Positions 49,054 through 61,245 of a stretch of DNA of 64,000 nucleotides are shown piece after piece (the stretch's first letter is position 1; every line of letters starts with the position of its first letter). The position numbers were made by a program, and so were the translations under genes. Below the pieces are notes generated by a model. The model was not told the origin of the DNA. It was given only the letters and a program-made list of their open reading frames with translations, and searched no databases. The DNA comes from Prionace glauca (lineage: Eukaryota > Chordata > Chondrichthyes > Carcharhiniformes > Carcharhinidae): NCBI GenBank assembly GCA_037974335.1, contig CM075760.1, positions 39,543,603 through 39,607,602 on the forward strand. Direction: 5' to 3'.

Positions 49054-49615
49054 GAGCAACTTTATAAGACCCTTGTCAGGCTTCATTTAGAGTATTGTGC
49101 GCAGTTCTGGTTGCCTCACTATAGGAAAGATGTAGAAGCTATTGAAAGGGTGCAGAGGAGATTTACAAGGATGTTGCCTGGACTGGGAGGCATGCCTTAT
49201 GAAGTTAGGTTGAGGGAGCTGGGACTCTTTTCCCTGGAGAGACGAAGGTTGAGAGGCGACCTGATAGAAGTTTACAAAATGTTGAGAGGAATAGATAGGG
49301 TGGATTTTCAGAGGCTATTTCCCCAGGTTGAAATGGTCGCTACGAGAGGACACAGATTTAAGGTGCAGGGAGGGAAGTACAGAGGTGATGTTGGGGTAAG
49401 TTTTTCACTCAGAGGGTGGTGAGTGAATGGAATCGGCTGCCGTCAGTGGTGGTGGAGGCGAACTCACTGGGGTCTTTTAAAAGACTTCTAGATGAGTGTA
49501 TGGGGTTTTATGGGATTGAGGGTTATAGATAGGTCTGTAGGTTGGTAGGTGTTGATGTGATCGGCGCAACTTGTGGGCCGAAGGGCCTGTTTGTGCTGTA
49601 GTGTTCTATGTTCTA
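49054..49615 (+). mobile_element. CR1-like LINE 3' end, subfamily A, copy A6
   Basis: Same frameshift region as A1 ('gaggtgatgttggggtaag' at about 49381), so the frame closes at 49422. Two terminal repeats, as in A2. Private 'caggcttcat' and 'ggtggattttcag'. Confidence 0.88.
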
Positions 49616-50246
49616 ACACACACGCACAGAGCAACACACACGCACAGAGCAACACACACACAAAGACAGAAACACACACACACACAGAGAAACACACACA
49701 CACACACACAAAGAGAGAAACACACACAAAGAGAGAAACACACACACACCTAAAGAGAAAAACACAGTAATACAAAAAGGGAAACACACACACACACAAA
49801 GCGAGAAACACACACACGCACAGAGCAACACACATGCACAGAGCAACACAGAAACACAGTCACAAAGAGAGAAACACACACACACACAAAGACAGAAACA
49901 CACACACAAAGGGAGAAACATTCACACAAGTGCAAAGAGAGAAACACACACACACAGAAACACACACAAAAGAGAGAAATCACACACACCCAAAGAGAAA
50001 AACACACACACACAAAGCGAGAAACACACACACACAAACACAGAAACACACGCATACACAAAGGGAGAAACACACGCACTCACAGAAACACACACACACA
50101 AAGAGAGAAACACAGGTACACAAAGAGAGAAACATACACACACAGAAAGAATTACACACACACAAAGATGTACAGACTAACGTACAGAGAGAGGGGGTGG
50201 TGGAGGGTGAGGAGAGAAGGCAGAGAGACCAGAGGAAGGGAGAGGG
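49616..50246. repeat. CA microsatellite, A-to-C spacer with a non-repetitive end
   Basis: Usual CA units to about 50165. The last 80 bases ('acagactaacgtac', 'gggggtggtggagggtgagg') are G/A-rich but not simple repeat and occur only here, next to the only C copy with a complete 3' end. No gene seen. Confidence 0.85.
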
Positions 50247-50582
50247 TAAGTCATAAAGTCACAGAGGTTTACAGCATGGAAACAGGCCCTTCGGCCCAAC
50301 TTGCCCATGCTGCCCCTTTTTTAACTCCTAAACTAATCCCAATGGCCCACATTTGGCCCATATCCCGCTGTACCCATCGCAGCCATGGAACTGTCTCAAT
50401 ATTTTTTAGAAGACAAGATTGTATCCCTCTCTACTATTACCTCTGGCAGCTTGTTCCAGACACTCACCACCCTCTGGGTGGAAAAATTGCCCTTCTGGAC
50501 ACTTTTGTATCTCTCCCCTCTCACCTTAAACCTATCCCCTCTAGTTTTAGACTCCCCTACCTTTGGACGAGATATTCACCTG
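50247..50582 (-). mobile_element. CR1-like LINE 3' end, subfamily C, copy C8 (complete tail)
   Basis: The only C copy that extends past 'ggaaacagg' to its natural 3' end: about 35 more bases, 'taagtcataaagtcac' to 'gtttacagcatgg', which on the element strand ends in an imperfect short repeat (tgactttatgactta). Variants 'ctctgggtgg' and 'cccttctggac' are shared with C5. The interior is otherwise like C6; one base is lost in 'tttggacgag'. Confidence 0.9.
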
Positions 50583-51535
50583 TGCGTGTGTGTGTTTCCC
50601 TCTTTGTACGCGTGTGTGTTTCTCTCTTTGTGTGCGTGTGTTTTGTGTGTGTGTATTTCTGTGTATGTGTGTGTGTGTTTCTGTGTACGTGTGCGTGTTT
50701 CTTGGTGTGTGTGTTTCTCTATGTTTTTCTGTGTGTGTGTGTGTTTCTCTCTTTGTGTGTGTGTTTGTTTCTGTGTGTGTTTCTCTTGGTGTGTTTCTGT
50801 GTGTCTTTGTGTGTGTGTTTCTCTCTTTGTGTGTGTTTCTGTGTGTGTGTTTGTATTTCTGTGTGTGTGTGTGTGCATGTGTTTTTCTGTGTGTGTGTTT
50901 GTGCTTCTCTCCTTGTGTGTGTGTGCGTGTGTGTGTTTCTCTGTCTGTATGTGTGTGTGTTTCTCTCTTTATGTTTGTGTGTTTTTCTCTTTGTGTGTGT
51001 GAGTGTTTCTGTGTGTGTTTCTCTCTTTGCGTGTGTATTTCTCCGTGTGTGTGTGAGTGTTTCTGTGTGTGTGTATTTCTCTCTTTGTGTGTGTGTGTTT
51101 CTGTGTGTGTGTATTTCTCTCTTTGTGTGTGTGTGTGTTTCTGTGTGTGTGTTTCTCTCTTTGCGTGTGTATTTCTCCGTGTGTGTGTGCACGCTTCTCT
51201 CTTTGTGTGTGTGTGTGTGTGTTTCTCTCTTTGTGTGTGTGTTGCTCTGTGTGTGTGATTCTCTCTTGTGTGTGTGTGTTTTTTCTCTCTTTATCCGTGT
51301 GTGTTTCTCTCTTTGGGTGTGTGTGTTTGTCTCTTTTTCTGTGTTTGTATTTCCTTGTGTGTGTGTTGCTCTGTGTGTGTCTTTCTGTCTTTGTGCGTGT
51401 GTGTGTGTTTCTCTCTTTGTGTGTATCTGTGTTTCTCTCTTTATATGTGTCTGTGAGTGTGTGTTTCTCTCTTTGTGTGTGTGTGTTTCTCTCTTTGTGT
51501 GTGTGTGTGTTTTTCTCTTTGTGTGTGTGTGTGCG
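50583..51535. repeat. GT/CT microsatellite, C-to-D spacer
   Basis: Collinear with the type 1 spacers, with extra 'tttctgtgtgtgtgtatttc' units at 51061-51130. No gene seen. A long + frame starting at 50168 crosses C8, this spacer, D7 and repeat; it is chance. Confidence 0.9.
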
Positions 51536-51687
51536 CGAAGGGCTAGATGGCCTACTCCTGCTCCTATTTCTTATGTTCTTGTGTACACAGCTCCAGGGAC
51601 CTGGGTTCGATTCACAGCTTGGGTCACTCTCTGTGCAGAGTCTGTATGTTCTCCCCGTGTCTGGGTGGGTTTCCTCCGGGTGTTCGG
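51536..51687 (+). mobile_element. CR1-B tail plus V-SINE, truncated copy D7
   Basis: CR1-B tail 51536-51583; SINE continues to 'cctccgggtgttcggg' and stops in the central block, followed directly by 'taacacacacgcacagagc'. The 3' half of the SINE and most of E are missing. The new neighbour looks like the sequence after an A element ('ttctaacacacacgcac'), so the break may be an exchange between D and A flanks. Confidence 0.83.
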
Positions 51688-51739
51688 GTGTAACACACAC
51701 GCACAGAGCAACACACACGCACACACACACACAGAAACA
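51688..51739. repeat. Short CA stretch of A-flank type
   Basis: 'taacacacacgcacagagca' then CA run; matches the first bases after A copies. It bridges the broken D7 and the E remnant. Confidence 0.8.
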
Positions 51740-51770
51740 CAACTTGGGACATTAAGAGGCAATTTCGGAA
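51740..51770. repeat. E block, 31-base remnant E8
   Basis: 'caacttgggac' to 'atttcggaa' (51762); the last recognisable piece of the composite unit before the minisatellite field. Confidence 0.8.
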
Positions 51771-54700
51771 TACAGAGACACACAGGTACAGAGAGAGAGA
51801 GAGACACAGATACAGAGAGAGAGAGAGACAGAGAGACACAGATACAGAGAGAGAGAGACAGACAAACAGATACAGAGCGACACACACATACAGACAGATA
51901 CAGAGAGAGAGAGACACACAGATACAAGAGAGAGAGACACACAGATACAGGAAAGACACATACAGATACAGGGAGAGAGGGAGACACAGATACAGAGAGA
52001 GAGATAGATACAGATAGAGAGAGAGAGAGACACACACAGATACAGAGAGAGACACACAGATACAGAGAGAGAGAGATACAGATACAGAGAGAGAGATACA
52101 GATACAGAGAGAGAGAGAGACACAGAGAGACAGATACAGAGAGACACACACACAGATACAGAGAGAGAGAAAGACACAGATACAGAGAAAGAGAGAGACA
52201 CAGATACAGAGAGAGAGAGAGTGACAGATATAGAGAGAGACACACACAGATACAGAGAGAGAGACACACACACAGATACAGAGAGAGAGATACAGATACA
52301 GAGAGAGAGAGAGAGATACATATACAGAGAGAGAGACACACAGATACAGAGAGAGAGAGACACACACACAGATACAGAGAGAGAGAGATACAGATACAGA
52401 GAGAGAGAGACAGACACAGATACAGAGAGAGAGAGACACACACACAGATACAGAGAGAGAGAGAGATACAGATACAGAGAGAGAGAGAGACACACACAGA
52501 TACAGAGAGAGAGAGAGAGATACAGATACAGAGAGACACACACACACAGATACAGAAAGAGAGAGAGAGATACAGATCCAGAGAGAGACACACACACAGA
52601 TACAGAGAGAGTGAGAGATACGGATACAGAGAGAGAGACACACACAGATACGGAGAGAGACACACAGATACAGAGAGAGAGACACACACACATACACAGA
52701 GAGAGAGACAGATACAGAGAAAGAGAGACACACAGATACAGAGAGAGAGTTACAGATACAGAGAGAGAGAGATACACAGATACACAGAGAGAGAGAGAAA
52801 CACAGATACAGAGAGAGAGACACACACAGATACAGAGAAGGAGAGATACAGATACAGAGAGAGAAAGAGAGAGAGACACAGACACAGAGAGAGAGAGACA
52901 CACAGATACAGAGAGAGAGAGAGGCACAGATACAGAGAGAGAGTCACACACAGATACAGAGAGAGAGAGACATACAGATACAGAGAGAGAGAGAGACAGA
53001 TACAGAGAGAGAGAGACAGATACAGAGAGAGAGAGACAGATACAGAGAGAGAGAAACACATATACAGAGAGAGAGAGAGACACACACAAATACACACAGA
53101 GAGAGACACACAGATACAGAGAGAGAGACACACACAGATACAAGAGAGAGACACACAGATACAGAGAGAAAGAGACATAAAGATACAGGGAGAGAGGGAG
53201 ACACAGATACAGAGAGAGAGATAGATACAGATAGAGAGAGAGAGAGACACACACAGATACAGAGAGAGACACAGAGATACAGAGAGAGAGAGAAAGACAG
53301 ATACAAAGAGAGAGAGAGACACACAGATACAGAGAGAGAGAGACACACACAGATACAGAGAGAGACACACAGATACAGAGAGAGACACACAGATACAGAG
53401 AGAGACACAGATATATAGAGAGAGAGACACACATACAGAGAGAGACACACAGATACAGAGAGAGAGACACAGATACAGAGAGAGAGAGAGACAGATACAG
53501 AGAGAGACACACAGTCACAGACACAGAGAGAGAGAGAGAGACACAGATACAGAGAGAGAGAGACACATAGATACAGAGAGAGAGAGAGACACACAGATAC
53601 AGAGAGAGAGAGAGACACAGATACACAGAGAGAGAGAGACACACAGATACAGAGAGAGAGACACACACAGATACAGAGAGAGAGACACACACACAGATAC
53701 AGAGAGAGAGATACAGATACAGAGAGAGAGAGAGATACATATACAGAGAGAGAGACACACAGATACAGAGAGAGAGAGACACACACAGATACAGAGAGAG
53801 AGAGATACAGATACAGAGAGAGAGAGACACATACAGATACAGAGAGAGAGACACACACACAGATACAGAGAGAGAGAGAGACACAGATACAGAGAGAGAG
53901 AGAGAGAGACATACAGAGAGAGACACACAGATACAGAGAGAGAGACACAGATACAGAGAGAGAGAGAGACAGATACAGAGAGAGACACACACTCACAAAC
54001 ACAGAGAGAGACACACACACACAGATACAGAGAGAGAGAGAGAGACACAGATACAGAGAGAGAGAGACACACAGATACAGAGAGAGAGAGACACACAGAT
54101 ACAGAGAGAGAGACACACACACAGATACAGAGAGAGAGAAAGACACAGATACAGAGAGAGAGAGAGGCACAGATACAGAGAGAGAGTCACACACAGATAC
54201 AGAGAGAGAGATACATACAGATACAGAGAGAGAGAGACAGATACAGAGAGAGAGAGACAGATACAGAGAGAGAGAAACACATATACAGAGAGAGAGAGAG
54301 TGACAGATACAGAGAGAAAGAGAGAGACACAGACACAGAGAGAGAGAGACACACAGATACAGAGAGAGAGAGAGGCACAGATACAGAGAGAGAGTCACAC
54401 ACAAATACAGAGAGAGAGAGACATACAGATACAGAGAGAGAGAGAGACAGATACAGAGAGAGAGAGACAGATACAGAGAGAGAGAAACACATATACAGAG
54501 AGAGAGAGAGAGACACACACAAATACAGACAGAGAGAGACACACAGATACAGAGAGAGAGACACACACAGATACAAGAGAGAGAGACACACAGATACAGA
54601 GAGAAAGAGACATACAGATACAGGGAGAGAGGGAGCCACAGATACAGAGAGAGAGATAGATACAGATAGAGAGAGAGAGACACACACACAGATACAGAGA

Positions 54701-56917
54701 GAGACACACAGATACAGAGAGAGAGAGATACAGATACAGAGAGAGAGAGATACAGATACAGCGAGAGAGAGAGACACAGAGATACAGAGAGAGAGAGAGA
54801 GACAGACATAGAGAGAGAGAGAGACACACAGATACAGAGAGAGAGACACACACAGATACAGAGAGAGAGAGAGACATAAAGACACAGAGAGAGAGACACA
54901 CACAGATACAGAATGAGACACACAGATACAGAGAGAGACACAGATACAGAGAGAGAGAGAGAGACACATACATAGAGAGACACACAGATACAGAGAGAGG
55001 GACACAGATACAGAGAGAGAGAGAGAGACAGATACAGAGAGAGACACACACTCACAGACACAGAGAGAGAGAGACACACACAGATACAGAGAGAGAGAGA
55101 GATACAGATACAGAGAGAGAGAGACACACAGATACAGAGAGAGAGAGAGTGACAGATACAGAGAGAGAGACACACACAGATACAGAGAGAGAGACACACA
55201 CACAGATACAGAGAGAGAGATACAGATACAGAGAGAGAGAGAGATACATATACAGAGAGAGAGACACACAGATACAGAGAGAGAGAGACACATACAGATA
55301 CAGAGAGAGAGAGACACACACACAGATACAGAGAGAGAGAGAGACACAGATACAGAGAGAGAGCGAGAGAGAGACATACAGAGAGAGACACACAGATACA
55401 GAGAGAGAGACACAGATACAGAGAGAGAGAGATACAGAGAGAGAGACACAGATACAGAGAGAGAGAGAGACAGATACAGAGAGAGACACACACTCACAGA
55501 CACAGAGAGAGAGAGACACACACAGATACAGAGAGAGAGACACACAGATACAGAGAGAGAGACACACACAGATACAGAGAGAGAGAGAGACACAGATACA
55601 GAGAGAGAGACACACACACAGATACAGAGAGAGAGAAAGACACAGATACAGAGAGAGAGAGAGGCACAGATACAGAGAGAGAGTCACACACAGATACAGA
55701 GAGAGAGAGAGATACAGATACAGAGAGAGAGAGAGACAGATACAGAGAGAGAGAGACAGATACAGAGAGAGAGAGACAGATACAGAGGGAGAGAAACACA
55801 TATAGAGAGAGAGAGAGAGTGACAGATACAGAGAGAAAGAGAGAGACACAGACACAGAGAGAGACACACAGATACAGAGAGAGAGAGAGGCACAGATACA
55901 GAGAGAGAGTCACACACAGATACAGAGAGAGAGAGACATACAGATACAGAGAGAGAGAGAGACAGATACAGAGAGAGAGAGAGACAGATACAGAGAGAGA
56001 GAAACACATATACAGAGAGAGAGAGAGACACACACAAATACACACAGAGAGAGACACACAGATACAGAGAGAGAGACACACACAGATACAAGAGAGAGAG
56101 ACACACAGATACAGAGAGAAAGAGACATACAGATACAGGGAGAGAGGGAGCCACAGATACAGAGAGAGAGATAGATACAGATAGAGAGAGAGAGACACAC
56201 ACACAGATACAGAGAGAGACACACAGATACAGAGAGAGAGAGATACAGATACAGAGAGAGAGAGATACAGATACAGCGAGAGAGAGAGACACAGAGATAA
56301 AGAGAGAGAGAGAGAGAGACAGACATAGAGAGAGAGAGAGACACACAGATACAGAGAGAGAGAGACACACACGGATACAGAGAGAGAGAGAGAGACATAC
56401 AGACACAGAGAGAGAGACACACACAGATACAGAGAGAGACACACAGATACAGAGAGAGACACAGTACAGAGAGAGAGAGAGAGACACATACAGAGAGAGA
56501 CACACAGATACAGAGAGAGGGACACAGATACAGAGAGAGAGAGAGAAACAGATACAGAGAGAGACACACACTCACAGACACAGAAAGAGAGAGACACACA
56601 CAGATACAGAGAGAATGAGAGACACAGATACAGAGAGATAGAGACACACACAGATACAGAGAGAGAGAAAGACACAGATACAGAGAGAGAGAGACACACA
56701 GATACAGAGAGAGAGAGAGTGACAGATACAGAGAGAGAGACACACACAGATACAGAGAGAGACACACACACAAAGATACAGAGAGAGAGATACAGATACA
56801 GAGAGAGAGAGATACATATACAGAGAGAGAGACACACAGATACAGAGAGAGAGAGACACATACAAATACAGAGAGAGAGAGACACACACACAGATACAGA
56901 GAGAGAGAGACACACAG

Positions 56918-56952
<35 letters not shown>

Positions 56953-57900
56953 CAGAGAGAGACACACAGATACAGAGAGAGAGACACAGATACAGAGAGA
57001 GAGAGAGACAGATACAGAGAGAGACACACACTCACAGACACAGAGAGAGAGAGACACACACAGATACAGAGAGAGAGACACACAGATACAGAGTGAGAGA
57101 GAGACACAGATACAGAGAGAGAGACACACACACAGATACAGAGAGAGAGAAAGACACAGATACAGAGAGAGAGAGAGACACAGATTCAGAGAGAGAGAGT
57201 GACAGATACAGAGAGAGAGACACTCACAGATACAGAGAGAGAGACAGACACACAGATACAGAGAGAGAGATACAGATACAGAGAGAGAGAGAGATACATA
57301 TACAGAGAGAGAGACACACAGATACAGAGAGAGAGAGACACACACACAGATACAGAGAGAGAGAGATACAGATACAGAGAGATAGAGAGATACAGATACA
57401 GAGAGAGAGAGACACACACAGATACAGAGAGAGAGACAGACACACAGATACAGAGAGAGAGATACAGATACAGAGAGAGAGAGAGATACATATACAGAGA
57501 GAGAGACACACAGATACAGAGAGAGAGACACACACACACAGATACAGAGAGAGAGAGATACAGATACAGAGAGATAGAGAGATACAGATACAGAGAGAGA
57601 GAGACACACACAGATACAGAGAGAGAGAGATACAGATACAGAGAGAGACACACACACCGATACAGAGAGAGTGAGAGATACAGATACAGAGAGAGAGACA
57701 CACACAGATACAGAGAGAGAGACACACACAGATACAGAGAGAGAGAGAGATACAGATACGGAGAGAGAGAGACACACAGATACAGAGAGAGAGAGAGAGA
57801 CACACATACTCAGAGAGAGAGAGAGACAGATACAGATAGAGAGAGACACACAGATACAGAGAGAGAGACACGCACAGATACAGAGAGAGAGAGACACACA
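51771..57900. repeat. GA/CA minisatellite field with 1.2-1.5 kb internal repeats
   Basis: Continuous 'gatacagagagagacacaca' units. A rare phrase, 'gatacagggagagagggag', recurs at 51965, 53182, 54617 and 56132 (spacings 1217, 1435 and 1515). Another, 'gagatacatatacagag', recurs near 52316, 53735, 55240, 56812, 57291 and 57483, the last two 192 apart. The field therefore has layers: about 24-30 bases, about 190 bases and about 1.4 kb. Its frames (RYRERDTH / SLSLYLCVS) run for hundreds of codons but carry no domain. Confidence 0.88.
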
Positions 57901-59382
57901 GATACAGAGACATACCGATACAGAGACAGAGACAAACAGATACAGAGACACACCGATACAGAGAGACAAACAGATACAGAGACACACCGATACAGAGAGA
58001 GAGACACACAGATACAGAGACACACCGATACAGAGACAGAGACAAACAGATACAGAGAGACAGAAAAATACAGAGAGGGACACATATATAAAGAAACACA
58101 CAGATACAGAGAGACACAGGCAAAGAGAGAGACACACACACAGAGACAGAGAGAGAGCCACACAACAGAGTGTGAGAGGGACACAGACACTGATACAGAG
58201 ACAGACAGACAGACAGGTACAGAGAAAGAGACTGGTACAGAGAGAGAGGGAGAGAGACACACACAAATACAAGGACATACATACATACAAACAGATACAG
58301 AGAGAGACACACACACAAATACAGAGAGAGAGACAGACAGACACAGAAAGAGACACACACAAACACACAGAGAGACAGAGATGCTGAGAGTGAGACAGAT
58401 ACAGAGAGAGAGAGATGCACAGATACAGGCAGAGAGACACAGATAGATAGATAGAGAGAGAGACAGACAGACAGAGACACACCCAGAGACAGAGAGATAC
58501 TCACCCAGAGAGAGAGACAGTGAGACAAAAAGAGTGAAAGAGAGAGATGCAGAGAGAGTGTCACACATAGAGACAGAGAGAGACAGAGAGAGAGAGAGAC
58601 AGGGAGAGAGAGAGAGAGGAACACACACACAGGTACAGAGAGACAGAGACATACAGATAGAGTGAGAGACACACACAGATACAGAGACACACAGATACAG
58701 AGAGACAGAGACACACAGATACAGAGGGAGAGAGAGATACAGAGAGAGAGAGACACACACACAGATGCAGAGAGAGATAGACACAACAGATACAGTCAGA
58801 GAGACATACAGATAGAGTGAGAGAGAGAGACTCACACAGATACAGAGAGACACACACAGAGACACACACACACACACGCAGATACAGAGAGAGAGAGAGA
58901 CACACAGAGACAGAGAGAGAGACACACACACACACAGATTCAGAGAGAGAGATATAAAAAGAGAGACGGATGCAGAGAGAGAGCGATAGAGGCAGAGAGA
59001 GAGAGATACAGAGAGAGACAGAAACAGATACAGAGAGAGATACACACAGATATAGAGAGCTACACAGCGACACAAAGAGAGAAACACACAAGCACATAAA
59101 GAGAAAAAAAACACACAAAGAGAGAAAAACACACACACAAAGAGAGAAACAAACACACAAAGAGAGAAACACAGATGCACAAAGAGAGAAACACACAAGT
59201 ACATAAAGAGAAAAAAAAACACACAAAGAGAGAAAAACACACACACAAAGAGAGAAACAAACACACAAAGAGAGAAACACAGATGCACAAAGAGAGAAAC
59301 ACACACACACACAGTGGGATACACACACACCCCCACACAGAAACACACACACACAGTGAGATACACCCCCACCCCCACACAG

Positions 59383-59417
<35 letters not shown>

Positions 59418-60172
59418 TGCACACACACAGTGAGATACACCCCCACCCCCACACAGAAACACACAGACACACACACACAGAAACACATACACACACACAC
59501 AGAAACACATACACAAACACACACATAAAAAACATACAAAGAAACGCACACACAAAAAGAGAAACACACACACACACAAAGAGAGAAACACACACACAAA
59601 GAGAAATACACACACACAAAGAGAAAAAAATTAAGAGAAAAAACACATAAAGAGAGAAACAGAAACACAAAGAGACATACACACACACACAAAGAGAGAA
59701 AAACACACACACAAAGAGAAACACACACACAAAGAGAGAAACACAGATACACAAAGCAAGAAACACACAAGCACATGGAGTAAAAAACACACATACAAAG
59801 AGAGAAACACACACACACACAAAGATAGAAATACACACACACACACAGAAACGCACACAAAGAGAGAAACAAAGACAAAGAGAGAAACAGACACACACAC
59901 ACAGAAACACAGAGAAACGCACAGAGAGAAACACACACAGAAACACACACACACACCCATACAGAAAAACACGCACACACAGAGAAACACACAGACACAC
60001 ACACAAAGAGAAAAACACACACACACACAGAAAAGACGCATACATAGAGAAACACACACACTCACACACACACACGAAGAGACAAACACACACACGCAAA
60101 AAGAAACACACAGACACACACAAAGAGAGAAACACACACACACAAACAGAGAAACACACACACAAAGAGGGA
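57901..60172. repeat. Diverged GA/CA and CA repeat field
   Basis: Variants familiar from the E-to-B and B-to-A spacers reappear in order: 'acatatataaagaaacacac' (58082), 'gatgctgagagtgagac' (58380), a mutated marker 'tactcaccc' (58498), 'gtcagagagacatacaga' (58795), 'gatagaggcagaga' (58985). More diverged than in the array, so probably an old flank. Three 'cagtgagatacaccccc'-type units at 59312-59460 carry C5 runs. No gene seen. Confidence 0.85.
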
Positions 60173-60399
60173 GAAACATAAGAACATAAGAAATAGGAGC
60201 AGGAGTAGGCCATCTAGCCCTTCGAGCCTGCCCCGCCATTCAATAAGATCATGGCTGATCTGAAGTGGATCAGTTCCACTTTCCCGCTTTCTCCCCATAA
60301 CCCTTAATTCCCTTGTCTATCAAAAACCTATCTACCTGTGACTTAAAAATATTTAGCGAGGTAGCCTCCACCACTTCAATGGGCAGAGAATTCCAGAGA
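60173..60399 (-). mobile_element. CR1-like LINE 3' end, subfamily B, short diverged copy B5
   Basis: 227 bases: two 'ataagaac' repeats, 3' UTR and the last approximately 43 codons (WNSLPIEVVEATSLNIF, KGIKGYGEKAGKWN). Truncated at 'gggcagagaattccagag'. It differs from B1-B4 at many sites ('aagtggatcagttcc', 'ttgtctatcaaaaacctatc'), so it is a separate insertion or an older copy, not part of the recent array. Confidence 0.88.
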
Positions 60400-61245
60400 G
60401 AAACACACACACAAAAGGGAGAAACACACACACAAAGAGGGAGAAACACATATACAAAGAGAGAAACACACACACAAAGAGGGAGAAACACACACACACA
60501 CAAAGAGAGAAACACACACACAAAGAGGGAGAAACTTATACACAAAGAGGGAGAAACTCATACACAAAGAGGGAGAAACACACACACACACAAAGAGAGA
60601 AACACACACACAAAGAGGGAGAAACTCATACACAAAGAGGGAGAAACTCATACACAAAGAGGGAGAAACACACACACACACAAAGAGAGAAACACACACA
60701 CAAAAAGGGAGAAACACACATACAAAGAGAGAAGCACACACACAAAGAGGGAGAAACTCATACACAAAGAGGGAGAAACTCATACACAAAGAGGGAGAAA
60801 CACACACACACACAAAGAGGGAGAAACACACACACACACAAAGAGGGAGAAACTCATACACAAAGAGGGAGAAACTCATACACAAAGAGGGAGAAACACA
60901 CACACACACAAAGAGGGAGAAACACACACACACACAAAGAGGGAGAAACTCATACACAAAGAGGGAGAAACTCATACACAAAGAGGGAGAAACACACACA
61001 CACACAAAGAGGGAGAAACACACACACACACAAAGAGAGAAACACATACACAAAGAGGGAGAAACACACACACACACAAAGAGAGAAACACACACACAAA
61101 GAGGGAGAAACACACATACAAAGAGAGAAGCACACACACAAAGAGGGAGAAACACACACACAAAGAGGGAGAAACACACACACAAAGAGGGAGAAACACA
61201 CACACAGAGGGAGAAACACACACACACACAAAGAGAGAAACACAC
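60400..61245. repeat. 'acaaagagggagaaac' minisatellite
   Basis: Units of 'cacaaagagggagaaac' with tails 'tcataca' or 'acacac'. The 'gaaactcata' variant starts at 60621, 60743, 60849 and 60944 (first form 'gaaacttata' at 60531), giving blocks of about 90-122 bases. Found nowhere else in the window. No gene seen. Confidence 0.9.

Noticed and set aside
50168-53224. 1018-codon open frame on the + strand
   Set aside because: It crosses a reversed LINE end, GT/CT repeat, a SINE and GA/CA repeat. Composition is that of the underlying repeats and no domain is present.
52944-55493. 849-codon hydrophobic frame (SLSLYLCVS) on the - strand, resembling a membrane protein
   Set aside because: Antisense translation of the 'gatacagagaga' minisatellite; hydrophobicity follows from CT/GT codons, and equal frames exist in other registers.
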